This document shows, one piece after another, positions 1-12,500 of a stretch of DNA of 64,000 nucleotides (the stretch's first letter is position 1; every line of letters starts with the position of its first letter). This DNA is from Trichostrongylus colubriformis (lineage: Eukaryota > Nematoda > Chromadorea > Rhabditida > Trichostrongylidae). The notes beneath the pieces were generated by a model that worked only from the letters and a program-made list of their open reading frames with translations, was not told the DNA's origin and searched no databases. The stretch spans positions 5,828,001 to 5,892,000 of the forward strand of contig OZ022259.1 in assembly GCA_963978905.1 (NCBI GenBank), read 5' to 3'. A program made the translations under genes and the position numbers.

Positions 1-732
1 GCTTGAAAAGTCACGTCGCTCTTTTTCCACATTTAATTTTTCCGCCACAACTCGGTGATTTTCGACAATTTCTTCGAACCATGGTAAGAAAATTCCCGCA
101 ACCAATCAGTTGGACAAGTGGTGAAATGGTAAGAACAGGTAGTGAGTAGGAACAGAGCAATACCACTGACCTGACTCTTTGACTTTCTCATGGAAAAAAT
201 AAATTGTGAAAAATGTCAACTGGACCCATATCACATGGTATTAAAACTCAATCTGAATCGCAGCCAAAACAAACTAGAAAGATGTTTTCGATAAAGCAGA
301 AAAAGTCCTTCGAAGTGGTTCATAAAACAACTCTAATCAAAAAGTTTGAAAGAAAAAATTTCATTTCAAATAAGTGTGGGTGCTTTCGAAAAAAATTTTA
401 GAAAAAGAGCGACAAGACTTCTTGATCAACTGAATATCGGAAATTGTAGAAGAGATCAGGACAAAGTACGCGACACATGACTGGTTGATTTTTCTGAAGT
501 AAAATATAGCGTTTCAATTGATTGCCGGTTTGGCCAAATTTTGTCGGCTGGACCTACCTCTTCGCCAGCCTAAATGTCGGCCCCATTCTAACAAACTCAG
601 AAACTAAACGTGTCTTTTTGTAGAGCAGGAAGACCTCTTTCAGATGATATGTGACCTGCTGCAAAAAGTTGTAATTTTATAGGAAAAATTTATGCTTGAA
701 AAAAAAACGACATTACTTATGGAATGACCCAA
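1..732. repeat. Long inverted-repeat element (family C), truncated by window start
   Basis: The right end reads GGAATGACCCAA followed by TA. The stretch matches about 19030-19750 closely, including the segment beginning CACGTCGCTCTTTTTCCAC. The complete copy at 18713-19750 shows that this is one arm plus the centre of a roughly 1-kb palindromic element with TA target duplication. The short ORF inside it is not conserved as a protein. No transposase is visible. Confidence 0.75.
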
Positions 733-3450
733 TACTTTTGTACGCTTCTTTTTCCATTCACGCACCACATAGAAATTCGCCCATTTATGTGCTCAGACTA
801 CCACTGCTTCTGTCCTGGACATTTTAGGTTGAACGATTCTGTTAAAGAAGATAAAATTGTCATTTCAGCTCTACATAAAACTTGAATCGTTTTTCACAAC
901 TCCGTCGGAGGCACAGCACGCGATAACCCCATTGGTGGCTTACTTTCTTTAGGGTCCTTGGGGGTACCTGCTCAGGCTACATCTTCGTTGCACCGTCATG
1001 GGTTGTGCCTGCCTGAACACAACCAAGCCACGCCCACTCAACCAGATCACGTCTGGCCTTAGACGAACGAACATAACGTGGAGAAGAGAAGTTGCGATAA
1101 ACGAAGAATTCATTGAATATCCATTTCGATGATGACGGCAGCTTCCACGTTGGAAGTTCGTTCGTTGAAGCCAGGTGTGATTGGATTGGGTGGGCTGGCT
1201 TGTTTGTGTTCAAGCAAGCCCAACACCGTTAGGATGCGCCGCGCATCAGCAACAAAGGTGCAGCCTGGACAGTTATCCAAGGACCTACTCGCCTCAAGAA
1301 AGTGCGCCACTAATCTGATCATTGCGTAGTGTGCCTTCAAGACGAAAACCTCACGTTGCTACTTTCTATGCAGTACTGGCCTTCGCTCCTCGTCCGCCGT
1401 CTATGGGTTCAAGTTATTAAATGGGAAGTTGTTTAAGATATTCTGTTATAAACAGGCCAGAGATGGCGCACGAAATAGCCAACAACGCGTCGTATAGTGG
1501 GTGTTGCTTCCTTTCCCCCATGTTCTTTCAAGGAGCTCATGAGCACTTCAAAGACAGCATTAGAGATAATGTGCTTACAGGAAAATCATTAAAAGAAGTC
1601 GCATGTAAACTAGGGGTCCAAGAAGCCCAAGTATAGCGAAATTCTCGTCCAAAGTGCGCCCCCGGGCTGCAGTGACGGCGTAACGGTTAACAGCCGATGT
1701 CTTGGATAACAGACTTCGCCTCCAAGCGACGTGATTGCTGGTTGGCACGATGAGAGCGGCTAAAGATATGCGGCAGGATCGAAGGTATTGCGGCGCTCTT
1801 TCGCAGTCTCAGCTTGAAGCTCAGTCCAGAAAATAGCTGCTGTCGTATTTCCAAACATCCTTGTGTTCACTTGGCAACATACCAATGGAAAACTACATCG
1901 GACTACCCGCCTCTTGACGGACAGGTCGTCCGCGTCGAGTACCATCGGTGGAAAGGAGTGCCATTTCCTTACATTTTTCTTCACCTCGATATTACTAAGC
2001 ACCTTGACTTTCATACTCACTACGTTTTTCACTGTTCGTCCAAATTTACCCTACCGCTGCCTTTAAGATAGTCCCTAAATCCAGAAAAAAAACGCCGCAG
2101 AGTCTCGAATAAATCGACCTCGAAAATGAATCACAACGTACTGTGTCTACACGATTGTATGCCATACTATATGCGCATGTGATAGTGACTGACCAAACTA
2201 AGATCAAGCGAGTATGACATGAGATGCTTGCACTGTGAAGTTTCATAATTGCTGTGAAAAAGGATAAACTTCAATTTCTCTGCTATGCCGACGTAGTTGT
2301 TAGGTGAAACTATTTATTGACGGCCTAACATTTCGGCCGGATCGTCTGGCCTAAGCGTCGCTCAAATTTTAGGATTTTATCCACTACACTATGTGTTAAG
2401 GACAGCTTGGCATTTCTCATTCACTGATAGCAACTACACGAAGTCGTTCCGCTCTTGCAGTGGTGGACTGGGTGAGTTTTTTCTCACGTGCGGGGTCTCT
2501 CTAACTATTTTACTGTCCGTCACAACCCCTGGGGGGATGGGCATCTAGCGGTATGGGCGAAATCCTGAACCTTGAACTACGTTTGGGCCTTTGAGGGAGA
2601 CGATCTGGTCAGGCCGTTAATTAAGGGTTCCACCCGCAAACCTGCATAGCAGAGAAAATTGAAGTTATCGGTTTCACGAAGATACAACTTGGAATTTAAT
2701 GAAGGATAAAGTTTTAGGCCTCGATAAATGCTGGGATGCCCCGCGCAATCTAGTTCATTCAGGATCGCGGAAGCAGTGAATACGGTTAGGCCTATAAGGT
2801 GACTTGTGAGGGCCATTCGATGTACGAGTCAGTGCTTTTATCTTCCCAGATGAGTCTGCTATTAAATTATCGAATCCGGATGGATGAAGACTTGGTTGGC
2901 TAGGGCGGATTCGGTCCCCTCATCATGGAAGCGTGCATGCACGTCACCATTCACTACGCCACGTCCGTCCACTTTCTATGATAGGTGAAGAATTTCTTCG
3001 CAACGCCAGCACTTTTTCTTCAACGAGCAATCATTTTCTGAGTCACTGTTCAGCGGAAACTGGCGCAAAACAACGTTCGCTTCTGTTGTGAACAGATTAA
3101 ATCTGCTAGCGTTAGCAAAATCACGAACATTGCTGAGCGCTGAAAGTGTCGCATCCGTTGATGATAATCACCTCAGATAAGAACTAAGAACACAATATTT
3201 TTTAGTAGTCTTTGGGCAGACCTACTTGAAGGAGCTTTTGACAAAGTTCCCTTTTCGAGAAGCGCTCCCAAGTCCTCGGTTCCCATAAAAAACTGGTTTT
3301 CAATGATATAACACCTTTAATCTCAGTGTATTTAACCCTTCACATCTACGTATCCTCTTGCCTTAACAACTCTGAATGAAAATCGCACGTTCTTTTTTTG
3401 CCCTTTTAGAGGCCTTGGTTTGTTGGAAAGCCTCTTATCGTACTTTTTTT
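733..3450. other. Intergenic, repeat remnants, no gene seen
   Basis: This holds no convincing coding region. About 1100-1345 resembles the palindromic elements at 15743-16033 and 24720-24970 (shared 'atccaaggacctactcg' type sequence and a terminal 'gtgccttcaag'). About 2840-2960 resembles fragments near 8170-8280 and 56700-56840. The remaining sequence shows no protein family. Confidence 0.5.
1780..2075 (-). repeat. Decayed half copy of TTAA-type element family B
   Basis: The text around 1830-1930 (a block ending in CCTCTTGACGGACAGGTCGTCC) is the reverse complement of the middle of the family B elements at 5809-6367 and 28671-29226. It ends near TTTAAGATAG, where the family B terminus would be. 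Only one side is preserved. Confidence 0.6.
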
Positions 3451-3453
3451 TGC

Positions 3454-3510
3454 TATAAAAAATTGCAGTAGGTTGCCAGTAACACTACATACAGTTCAGA
3501 GTTAGCCTGG
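3454..3510 (+). promoter_or_regulatory. Possible core promoter and trans-splice acceptor of the dual oxidase gene
   Basis: TATAAAA lies at 3454-3460, 50 nt before the ATG at 3511. Between them the sequence TACAGTTCAG/AGTTAG has the look of a nematode splice acceptor with no donor upstream in the gene, so it could take a spliced leader. Both roles are inferred from position and consensus only. Confidence 0.35.
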
Positions 3511-3568
3511 ATGAATCGCATATCTATTGGGATTCTACTGGGCAAAATCGTTCTACTCTTCTGTTCAG
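3511..3568 (+). other. bli-3: Duox first exon: start codon and signal peptide
   Basis: The exon encodes MNRISIGILLGKIVLLFCS with a phase 1 donor (G/GTATGT). It joins in frame to the exon at 5307, whose product runs on into the DGWNNNRANPGWGSVG block typical of the Duox N terminus. The hydrophobic core and following Ser fit a cleavable signal peptide. The ATG was chosen because it is the only upstream exon that gives a signal sequence and the right phase. Confidence 0.8.
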
Positions 3569-6500
3569 GTATGTATGAATCTATTCAGATTCGCTCACAA
3601 AAATGGTCACCCTGAGACTGCTATAAAAAGGAATTGAGCGATTTGTGATTGATTTGACGAGATAAGACGTAACGCTACGTCAAATTCACATGAAAGGACA
3701 TAGGCACGGATAATAATGCTAAAACTGAATCTTGGTATATCATACGACTTACTAGACAAGAGGAGCACAGTAGACTGCCTAAGACACTTGGAATCGGGGT
3801 CCTTTGTACCCCTTTCCATTTCAAACATTTGCAGGTCTTTGGGAAATGGTGACAGTTGAAGTCAACATTTTGTGCTCCTACGCTGTGGTACAATCAAGGC
3901 CACTGTAATTTTGGGTATTTTAGAATATGAAAATAGGGGTGTGCGGTAGTGTGACCATAGAAAACGGAATGAAAATTCTGAGAAGGAAACCCCCGCTACC
4001 ATTGAAGATGTTTTTCGATTTCTCTGCATTACCGTAGTGTTCATGCATACGGCGAATATATGTAAGCCAACTTTGCTACGTTGCCATTCTCTCAGGAGCT
4101 ACTCAGCTGTCCTGTCGGCTGCCACTTCACCGAAACGCACCTATTCGGGGTGGGCATACAGGCCGCTTCACCTTTTACCATTTAGAAGAATCGTCCACGG
4201 AAAAATGAGTTTCCTTGTTACCCATACATTTATATTGTATTTGCTTAAAAAGGCCGCATGCAAAAGTTCACACGAAAAAGTGAAAATTTCGTAAAGATAC
4301 AGCACCACAAAGTCTTGATCGGGTGAACGGGTTTCCGAGTAAAAGGCCCGTCCCGTCGTCGGCCGTGGTTGGGAACGGAGAGTGGGACTGTTTACGTAAC
4401 TTTCTTTGCCTACAGTGCGTCTCCAACCGCGGCGGACGACGGGGTGGGCACTTGCTCGAAGACCCCGCACACCCAGCCGAGACTATGTGGTGCTGTATCT
4501 TAGCCGGATTCACACTTTTTCGCGTGAAACTTTGCATGCGGTCCACATTAGGAAATATAACATGAATATATAGGTAGCTGAAAAACTCATTCCTCGGTGC
4601 TCTGATTCCCATCATCACCTTCAAGGCGATAATCTTTTTGAAGTGGTGGTGGTAGGCATTACTGACGTGGCCAAAATTTGATTCCAGACTTCATCTGCGT
4701 GCTCTGCGTATGTACGAGTAATCATTCAACATTCCTCCCAGCACCCTGTTCTGTACAATCTAACCTTACCCTCACCATATCTAGGCCGCTTTCTGTGTAG
4801 GTAATGCAGAGGAAAGAAGTTCACTCAACTTGATGATAAACTAATGCTGACATTTTAAAATATGGATTGAGATCAATAGGTATGTCAGAGTAGTTGCGAT
4901 ACCCATTTGTATACCGGTGCTAGCGCTAAGACCAGGCACTTGCTTGCTATCGCTATTACTGCATCGATCACTTGTTTTCGGAGAAGCGATTTACGGATTT
5001 CACTCAAACTAATTAACTAATTGGTGTGTTTGCTATGAGAGTTTATTTAATTATGTTCTTATCTTTTTATTATTTTTTATTATTTATTTAAATTAAATTT
5101 AAATTATTTTTTATTTATTTTATTTATTATTTATTTTTATTTTATTACATTTAATTTAATTTTTTTTATTATTTTTTAATTCTTATAATGTTCTTATGTT
5201 CTTATTTGTCGCACGTATAAGTGCGCTCTTGGAGTTATGGTTAAACCAAACTGAATGCCCCTAATTTTGGGGATGCGCTTGCTCACCTTGTATATTCGAT
5301 TTACAGATTCGCTACGCACTCAGGAATCCCAGCGCTATGATGGTTGGAACAATAATCGAGCAAATCCTGGTTGGGGAAGTGTGGGTAAGCTTACTTTCGT
5401 GACATTTTTACTTTTTTCAGACATCAGATATGCTTCCACCTAAAAGTTTCACTATAATGATTGAGGCAGCCAACTTCTACGAGATTCTCCGCCTAACTAC
5501 AGCGATGGAATATACATGATGAATCTATCATTACCATCGGCACGAGCTATTTCTGAACTCGTTTTCAAAGGTAACATCTCCACGTGGATCGGTTAATCTG
5601 CATGTAATTATCTAATTTATTGGCAATGTGTTCTCTTATAAAGATCTCATTTAAGCAATTCTGACCTAAAATCCATCTTCGGAAGTACTGGTGGCGACCA
5701 TCATGCGTAAATACAGTTAGGCCGTCTATTAGAGATCCGTTAGGTGCTATGACAATAGGGGGGGGACATCTTATGAAAATTGCGCATTTAAGTATCTTCG
5801 AGGGATCCTTAAAGGCATCATTAGGGGAAAGTCGGACGAAAAGTAAAAGAAATAGTGCATATGAAAGCCGAGATGCCTAGCAATAGGACAGTGAAGAAAC
5901 AGCGGATGGAATTGGCCTAAAACCCGAGAAATAGGACCCCCTTTCCACTGTTGATTCTCGAAGCGGACGACCTGTCCGTCAAGAGGGGAGTAGTCTGATC
6001 TAGTTTTCCATTGGCATGTTGCCAAGTAAACACAGGGGAATTGTTTGGAAAGACGACAACATCTATTTCTTGAGTGAGTTTCACGCTAAAACTGCGAAAG
6101 CGCGCCGCAAAACCCCCGATCCTACCCCATCTCCTCGACCGCTCTCACCCCAATCAATCGGGAATTACGTCATCGAGAGGCGGAACCACTGAGTGGCAGA
6201 GGCGGAGCCCCTGAACGCTTCGCCGTTTTGCAGCGCTTCTACAGCTCGGAGGGGCGCTTTTTCACCGGGATTTCGCCGCAGATAGCCTTCTTAGGCCCAG
6301 GACTACCATGTGAGTGACTTCTTCTTGGGATTTCTCCACTATTGCCTACCCCTAATGATGTCTTTAAGGGGTTAATCTGCACATTTAGGCGTATGTTTTT
6401 GCCTATGCGTCAGTGGAGGAAAAAGGGGGTTCCTTTCACATTGTACGCTTAGGTAAAAATAACGTCCATAGTGTGATACCCCACCCTCTGCCCCTTAAAG

Positions 6501-9500
6501 GAACCGGAAGGGGTCCGAAACAAGAGAAAGATGCAAAGAAATGAGCATTTTGTAACGAACACAGAAGGTTAGAAGTGATAATCGGTGAAAAAACCCGGAT
6601 TCAAGAGCGCGTCGCTGCGGTGGGTATTCGCGTCCAATTCGCATCATTTCACAGACCTTCCGAGTTGTCCGCTGTAGGAGACGGGCCGCAGGGCAACGTT
6701 AGTTGTAGCACCTGACCCTCAGCGCAGTGGTGTGCCCCTTCTCAAGTACATAAGCATCCATGTAAGTACATCAAGAAACAATGCAAGAAAAAACAAAAGA
6801 AAAAAGTAAAAGAAAAGAAGAACTTTATGATAAAAACATTTCCTCTTGGCACCATGCCAAGGCGACAAATTGGCGAATTTGTACCGTGGCGGCCACTTAA
6901 ACTCGTCCACACGACGTCTGTTTCACCGTAAGCCAAATTCATCCCCTTCTGGTGTCTTTACTGCGAAAGCACCGTCTTATATTTTGCGGTCCACGTATTA
7001 GACTTTCACTCCAAGGTCGAGCATATGTAGATGGATGATTTTTTTTGAAAAATGCAACTTCTCTACCGGACTCGTTGACACGACTCCCTTGTCTTCCTAT
7101 GGCTGGTATCATTAGAGTTTGTTGTGTTCCTAAAAATCGTCAATGGTCAGTTAATCGTACCTAGTACATAGTGTAGTTATCGAACGAAGACCGCTTCATA
7201 GACCAATCATTCCAGAAATCACAAAAAAGGGTTAGTTCGATTTCTAGACCAACTTTTCCCTCGGAGCAGGACCTGCCTTTTCCGAATGCGAAATGCGACC
7301 CCCTGGACCACCCAATGCATGCTTGACTTTTTCACACTGTTATCGTATAACGCGCATGAAGGGCTATTTCGAAGCAGGCGAGGGAATTTCAAAAAGATAT
7401 AGGAGTTTTATCGAATGCAATCATAAACGTATACCATACGATACCATGTAGTACCAACTGGCAACCTGCCGGACTCTGCAGTTGAGACTTCGGCTGCTTG
7501 CTGTTTGTTTGAGTATTCCAAGATCATAGTAGATGGATTCAAAATGAAAAAACTTTCTATACATGACTAGTATCGCATTAATGTAAACCACGTGTTTCAT
7601 TCAAGTTCATTTCCAGTTAGTCGCTTCATAACTTCAGGATCGCCCGGACTAGGAAATGCACGAAACTTGACCTCCATGTTCGCTTTCTTCTGTGAGTTGA
7701 TTGGTTCAGCCGTTTGCTTTTAAAGATTCATGATCCTGATCGTACTCTGGCCCTTGTTTTTTTAAAGAATGAAGGGAACGTCTGGTACTGTTCTTTGTCC
7801 TCTTCTCTGTACTGGATGAAGAATAGCGATGACTTGCTAGTGAGTTGGCATGAGCAGAGCAAACAGAGCCCCTAAACCATGTAGTCGTACCGTCCCTCTT
7901 CCTGTTGCCTAACATATTTGGTTTCATTATCACGGAAAGAACCCCGGTTTCAGTAGAAATGACTTGAAGGGTATGCTCAGTAATTCGGCGAATGGAATGA
8001 AGCAACTATCTGTGATCCCATTCTGTGAACAGGAAAAATGAATGTGGAACAATGAATGTGGGACAGGACACTCGTATTTGGTGATGGCCTTGCGCGGAAC
8101 GCATTGCCGCGTGACTCACCGTCTTGATGCTCCTACTTTGGAATGATGGCTTGCGAGAACATTGCTGTCATGACTTTCGGCGAGCCTGGTACCAATTTGC
8201 CGACCCCAGAGGCATGGAAGGCCTGGTTGGGCTGGGCGGGCGTTGATGCGGAATTAGATCCACACACCATGAGACTAACCTAATCCGAGAGTCGTCGCCC
8301 ACGCCGAGACGGCCATCTGCGAAGTACGGTGGCTACCTTGAACTCCATGTGCCTCATCCTCAAACCATTACTCTGCATATGTGAACAGGCGGAGCAGTAC
8401 ATCGAAGAATGCTGTAAGCTGGGTACCTACGAATGATATTCATTAACCCGTGACGTGCCGCGTACATACGGTGTTGCACGAGACTTAAAAAATACTTTTT
8501 TTTGTTTCTTAAAACGGTACCGTGGTCAAATAGTACCACGATATGTTTTCGAACATGGAGACTAACATATCATTCTGGAACCCACTTCACCAAAAAGTAG
8601 ATATTATTTTGGCAGCACCCTTTCAAATAGAATATTCATCGTGCAATGATAGAAGAAATTAGCTGTCTATGACGTTACACATGTGCATACACTTCTTGTA
8701 ATGGTTTTTTACGCAATATGAACAATGGCAGTCATCACAATATTCACTGGATTACAGGGTTGTATCAGTAGTGGTATTCAAACAATTTATAATCAATTTT
8801 TACCTTGGTGCACTAACGATATATACAATTCATTTCGGAGAGCCTGACAGGGAGTGTCCTACGGACTTGGGTGAGGGTGTATCAAACTCTCTCTCACTCC
8901 GTCAAACACTCTCACTCTTGCCACGCACTCATTCTCGCCACTCACCCATGTCCGTAGGCCACGCCCTATCAGGCGTTCCGAAAAGAGTATATTTATGTTG
9001 TTCTCCACATTTGAAAGCATATTCTGACAGCTTCAGCTCTCAGAAATCTACGCTCTCGCATGACCCGAAAAGAAAGGAGGTCCCGGATAGTCAAGTGCAA
9101 CACATGGTGTTGCACGGTTTGAAGAAAGCAAAACAGTTTTGGTCTCTTATGCGTTGAAAGAGATGCTTGGCAGTAGTAAATCATTACTGATGTGTTTTAG
9201 ACGAGATGGTTGTGTACGAGATCACAGCCTCGACGCAAGCAAGTTGTCCTCTAGAAGTTGTGAAAATACCAGTTGCCGCCGGTGATCCAGTAAGTTCCAT
9301 GAACTGGGATGCTATTGCTTCGTACTATTAGAATTTGAAAGAAATTGATATCGCCACTAGAAGTGCAAGTAGTGCCGTCAATGATCTATCGCAGCAGAGA
9401 ATGGCTTAGCTAAGGAACGTTCCAGTTGTTGCTGTTCAGGTGTTCGATGTGAACGGAACTGTTGCTGGTATCCCCTTCACACGTGCGAGATATGACAAAA

Positions 9501-12500
9501 ACACTGGAAAGGGTTTCGATTGCTCTAGAGAACAGGTGAGACCAGCTGCATGGCAAGCGTCGCTTATACTGCTCACAAAGAAACCTAGGAAATCCTTGAA
9601 AGCATTTTCGGGCTCATCGTTACTCATGTACACATGGTGATAGCACATCGCATTGCCATCCAATCGGGCACTTACCGGAATCAGTAGGACACTGGAGGAT
9701 CATGGGTGTGTGCTACTAACACAGAAAATTCGACGTCTGTGCGACGCGGGGGACGTATCAGTTGCTCCTTTACGATGACGGTATCTTGCGATCCATCCAA
9801 CCGAACTATGTGATGGTCTTAGGGTTCGGGGCTCTTAGTGCACTCACTGCGACGCACACCGCACGCTGCTACGCGAAGTTTCTGTTTTAATGTCCCCCTC
9901 TCTCTTGCTAGCTAGACGAGCGAGGGACTAACAGCAAATCTGCCAGCGGCCAACGTGGCCCCGTCCTCGCAGCAAATAGCCCAGCGAATATGAGTCAGCG
10001 TGGCTGGCAGCACTGCTGGATGATGATAAAGACTTCAAAACGGTTTTTTTTCAACGGGTGTTCTGCCACAGATAATCTTTTCTAAACTGAAATGTTCGTC
10101 ACAGTAAATATGCCTTTGCAGGTCTAATTTTTACTTTGCCTTTGAAGGCTCCCTCAAACAGAGCAGGGGATATGACCAGATCCACATCATGTGTACTCTG
10201 TTTCGGAGCGCCTGATAGGGCGTGGCCTACGACATGGGTGAGTGGCGAGAATGAGAGTGCGTGGCAAGAGTTAGAGTGTGTGGAGGGGTGAGAGAGTTTG
10301 ACACACTTTCACCCAAGTCCGTAGGCCACGCTTCATCAAGCGCACCGAAATGGGCTGTAACAATCCTGCCTTCTGAAGGGAATGCGCGGGGATCTGTCAC
10401 CATTGAGGAGTGAGCAATTGGCGTGAATTTGTGCGTACACACAGCACGCTCTCTTCAATGTAAACTCCATTACTGCTGCTCTGCAATACCAAAAATATTT
10501 TTTCACGCTTTCAGGTGAACGACAGAACTGCTTGGATTGATGGCTCGTTCGTTTACAGTGTCACGGAAGCTTGGGTGGCATCGATGAGATCATTTCGTAA
10601 TGGTACTTTGAGGGAGGGATCTGAAAAGGGGTTGGTTGTATAATATTTTCCCTACTACACATAAAGCGCTTCGTCCGTCTGTACGTCCCGTCCATCCCTC
10701 CGTCCCTCTATCTATCATGAGCACAGGCCTCTGGAGATGGGAAGGAGTTACGGATGCGTAGGGCATGGGACAAGAAATAAGGAACACGCTGAACTTAGCT
10801 ATGCTCCGCCCATTGTATAAGTGCACTGAAATGTTTACGCCTCAGACCGGAAATTCCTCAATAGGCGATGCCCGCAACAACTCCTAACTCTGTTTCAACG
10901 CGGCATAGAGACTAGGAAAAAATCGATAGAGATGGCTAACATCCAAGCAATCTTGAATACATTTGAAGGAAGCGAAGACCCGCCCACAGAGGGTGGAGCA
11001 TTCAATAGGATAGTGCTCACACTGCGTGATTGCAGCTTATATTGAGTGTGGTTAGAGACCGAAAGAAAAGTAGAAGTGGCCAGTATGAGCTGGCGCTGTA
11101 GAAGGAAGTTAAATTTCAAAGGTGGGTGGAGCTTTTGCGCTGGTGGGAGAAGTTCAACCGTAGAAATTTCTATGTGGCTCCAAAATTTTGGACGCAGGAA
11201 AAAATGAGTAAAAGTGAAAGGCAACTGCTTCTCGCAAGGAGTGCGCCAGTCTCGAGGTGGGCGGAGCCAAAATCGAACAATGCGAAATACGACGTGAGAC
11301 AGTTTTGGGAGTGGGAGAATTCTATCATATGCAAGAGAAAGGGAATGGCTGTGGACTAAACCACTAGCTTAACACAACTGCACAGAGCAAATTTCATAGA
11401 TTACGAGTATCGATCGATATCGATCGATATTATCTATTTTCTGTAGAGGACCGGAAATAGGTAAAGGACCACTCCAGAGAGTGGATAACCGAGATGAAAC
11501 ATGGTAATGGGCACTAACAATAGGTAAAGGTCACAGAAAAGAACCGGCTCACTAACCCCCATGTGTGGGGCGCGCAGAAGAGTGCGTCACCCAAGTACAC
11601 TACAATATTCACCTCAAATCAGAATACATAAATCGTCTTCTAGATATCCGCCACGGAATGATGCTAACATTCCATTAGACAATCCTCCACCTCCGCAAGC
11701 TCATCGGCTTCTCAGTCCTGATCGCCTCTTTCGTGAGTACTCCTTTCCCACTTGCTTTCCTTGAGCTCTCCTTTTCCTCCTACGGCAAATTAGATGGCGG
11801 TAATAGAATATTCTTTATAATTCTCATTTTTCATACAGTACTTGGTGATTCGCGAGTGAACGAAAATCCTGGTCTCCTGTCTATTGGCATCATGTTCTTC
11901 AGATGGCACAATGTCATAGCTAAAAGGTTTTTCTCTTCTTGAAAGTGTTGAGCAAAATTTTGGCATTTTCCTCTACTTCTTTGTGGGGCCCCCTTCTTAT
12001 TGTCGTATGCCATGTACGTAGATTGTGAATCATGGTCTCCACCAAGTTCCAGTGCAGTCGTTCAGATTTCAGAATACAACAGGAACATCCTTCTTGGTCT
12101 GATGAAGAGCTTTTTCAAGCCGCTCGAAGATGGGTGATCGCCTCAATGCAGGTACACTTTGCATTTGATTTCAATGACAAGGCGATGGGACGGCGATGTC
12201 GTTGCAGCTAGCACTGTCACGTGCGATGTGTGATGGGCGCTACCGTTGGGACGGGTCATCAGGTCGTCATCATGACTTCTAGGTTGTGAAAAAAAAACAA
12301 AAACTAAAAATTTTCAGCATAAAATCATTTGAAACAACAACAATCCTCCGAAAACAACCCCGTTATTGACAACAACCTTTTGTCATCGATCTGCAAGATT
12401 CCAGACCCGGTCAAAGTGAACTTCAGATGGCTTCCAATTGAGAACTTTCGATATACTTCTCCATGATCCAACAGACCGGCTTCCTCTCGGAAAGCGTTGC

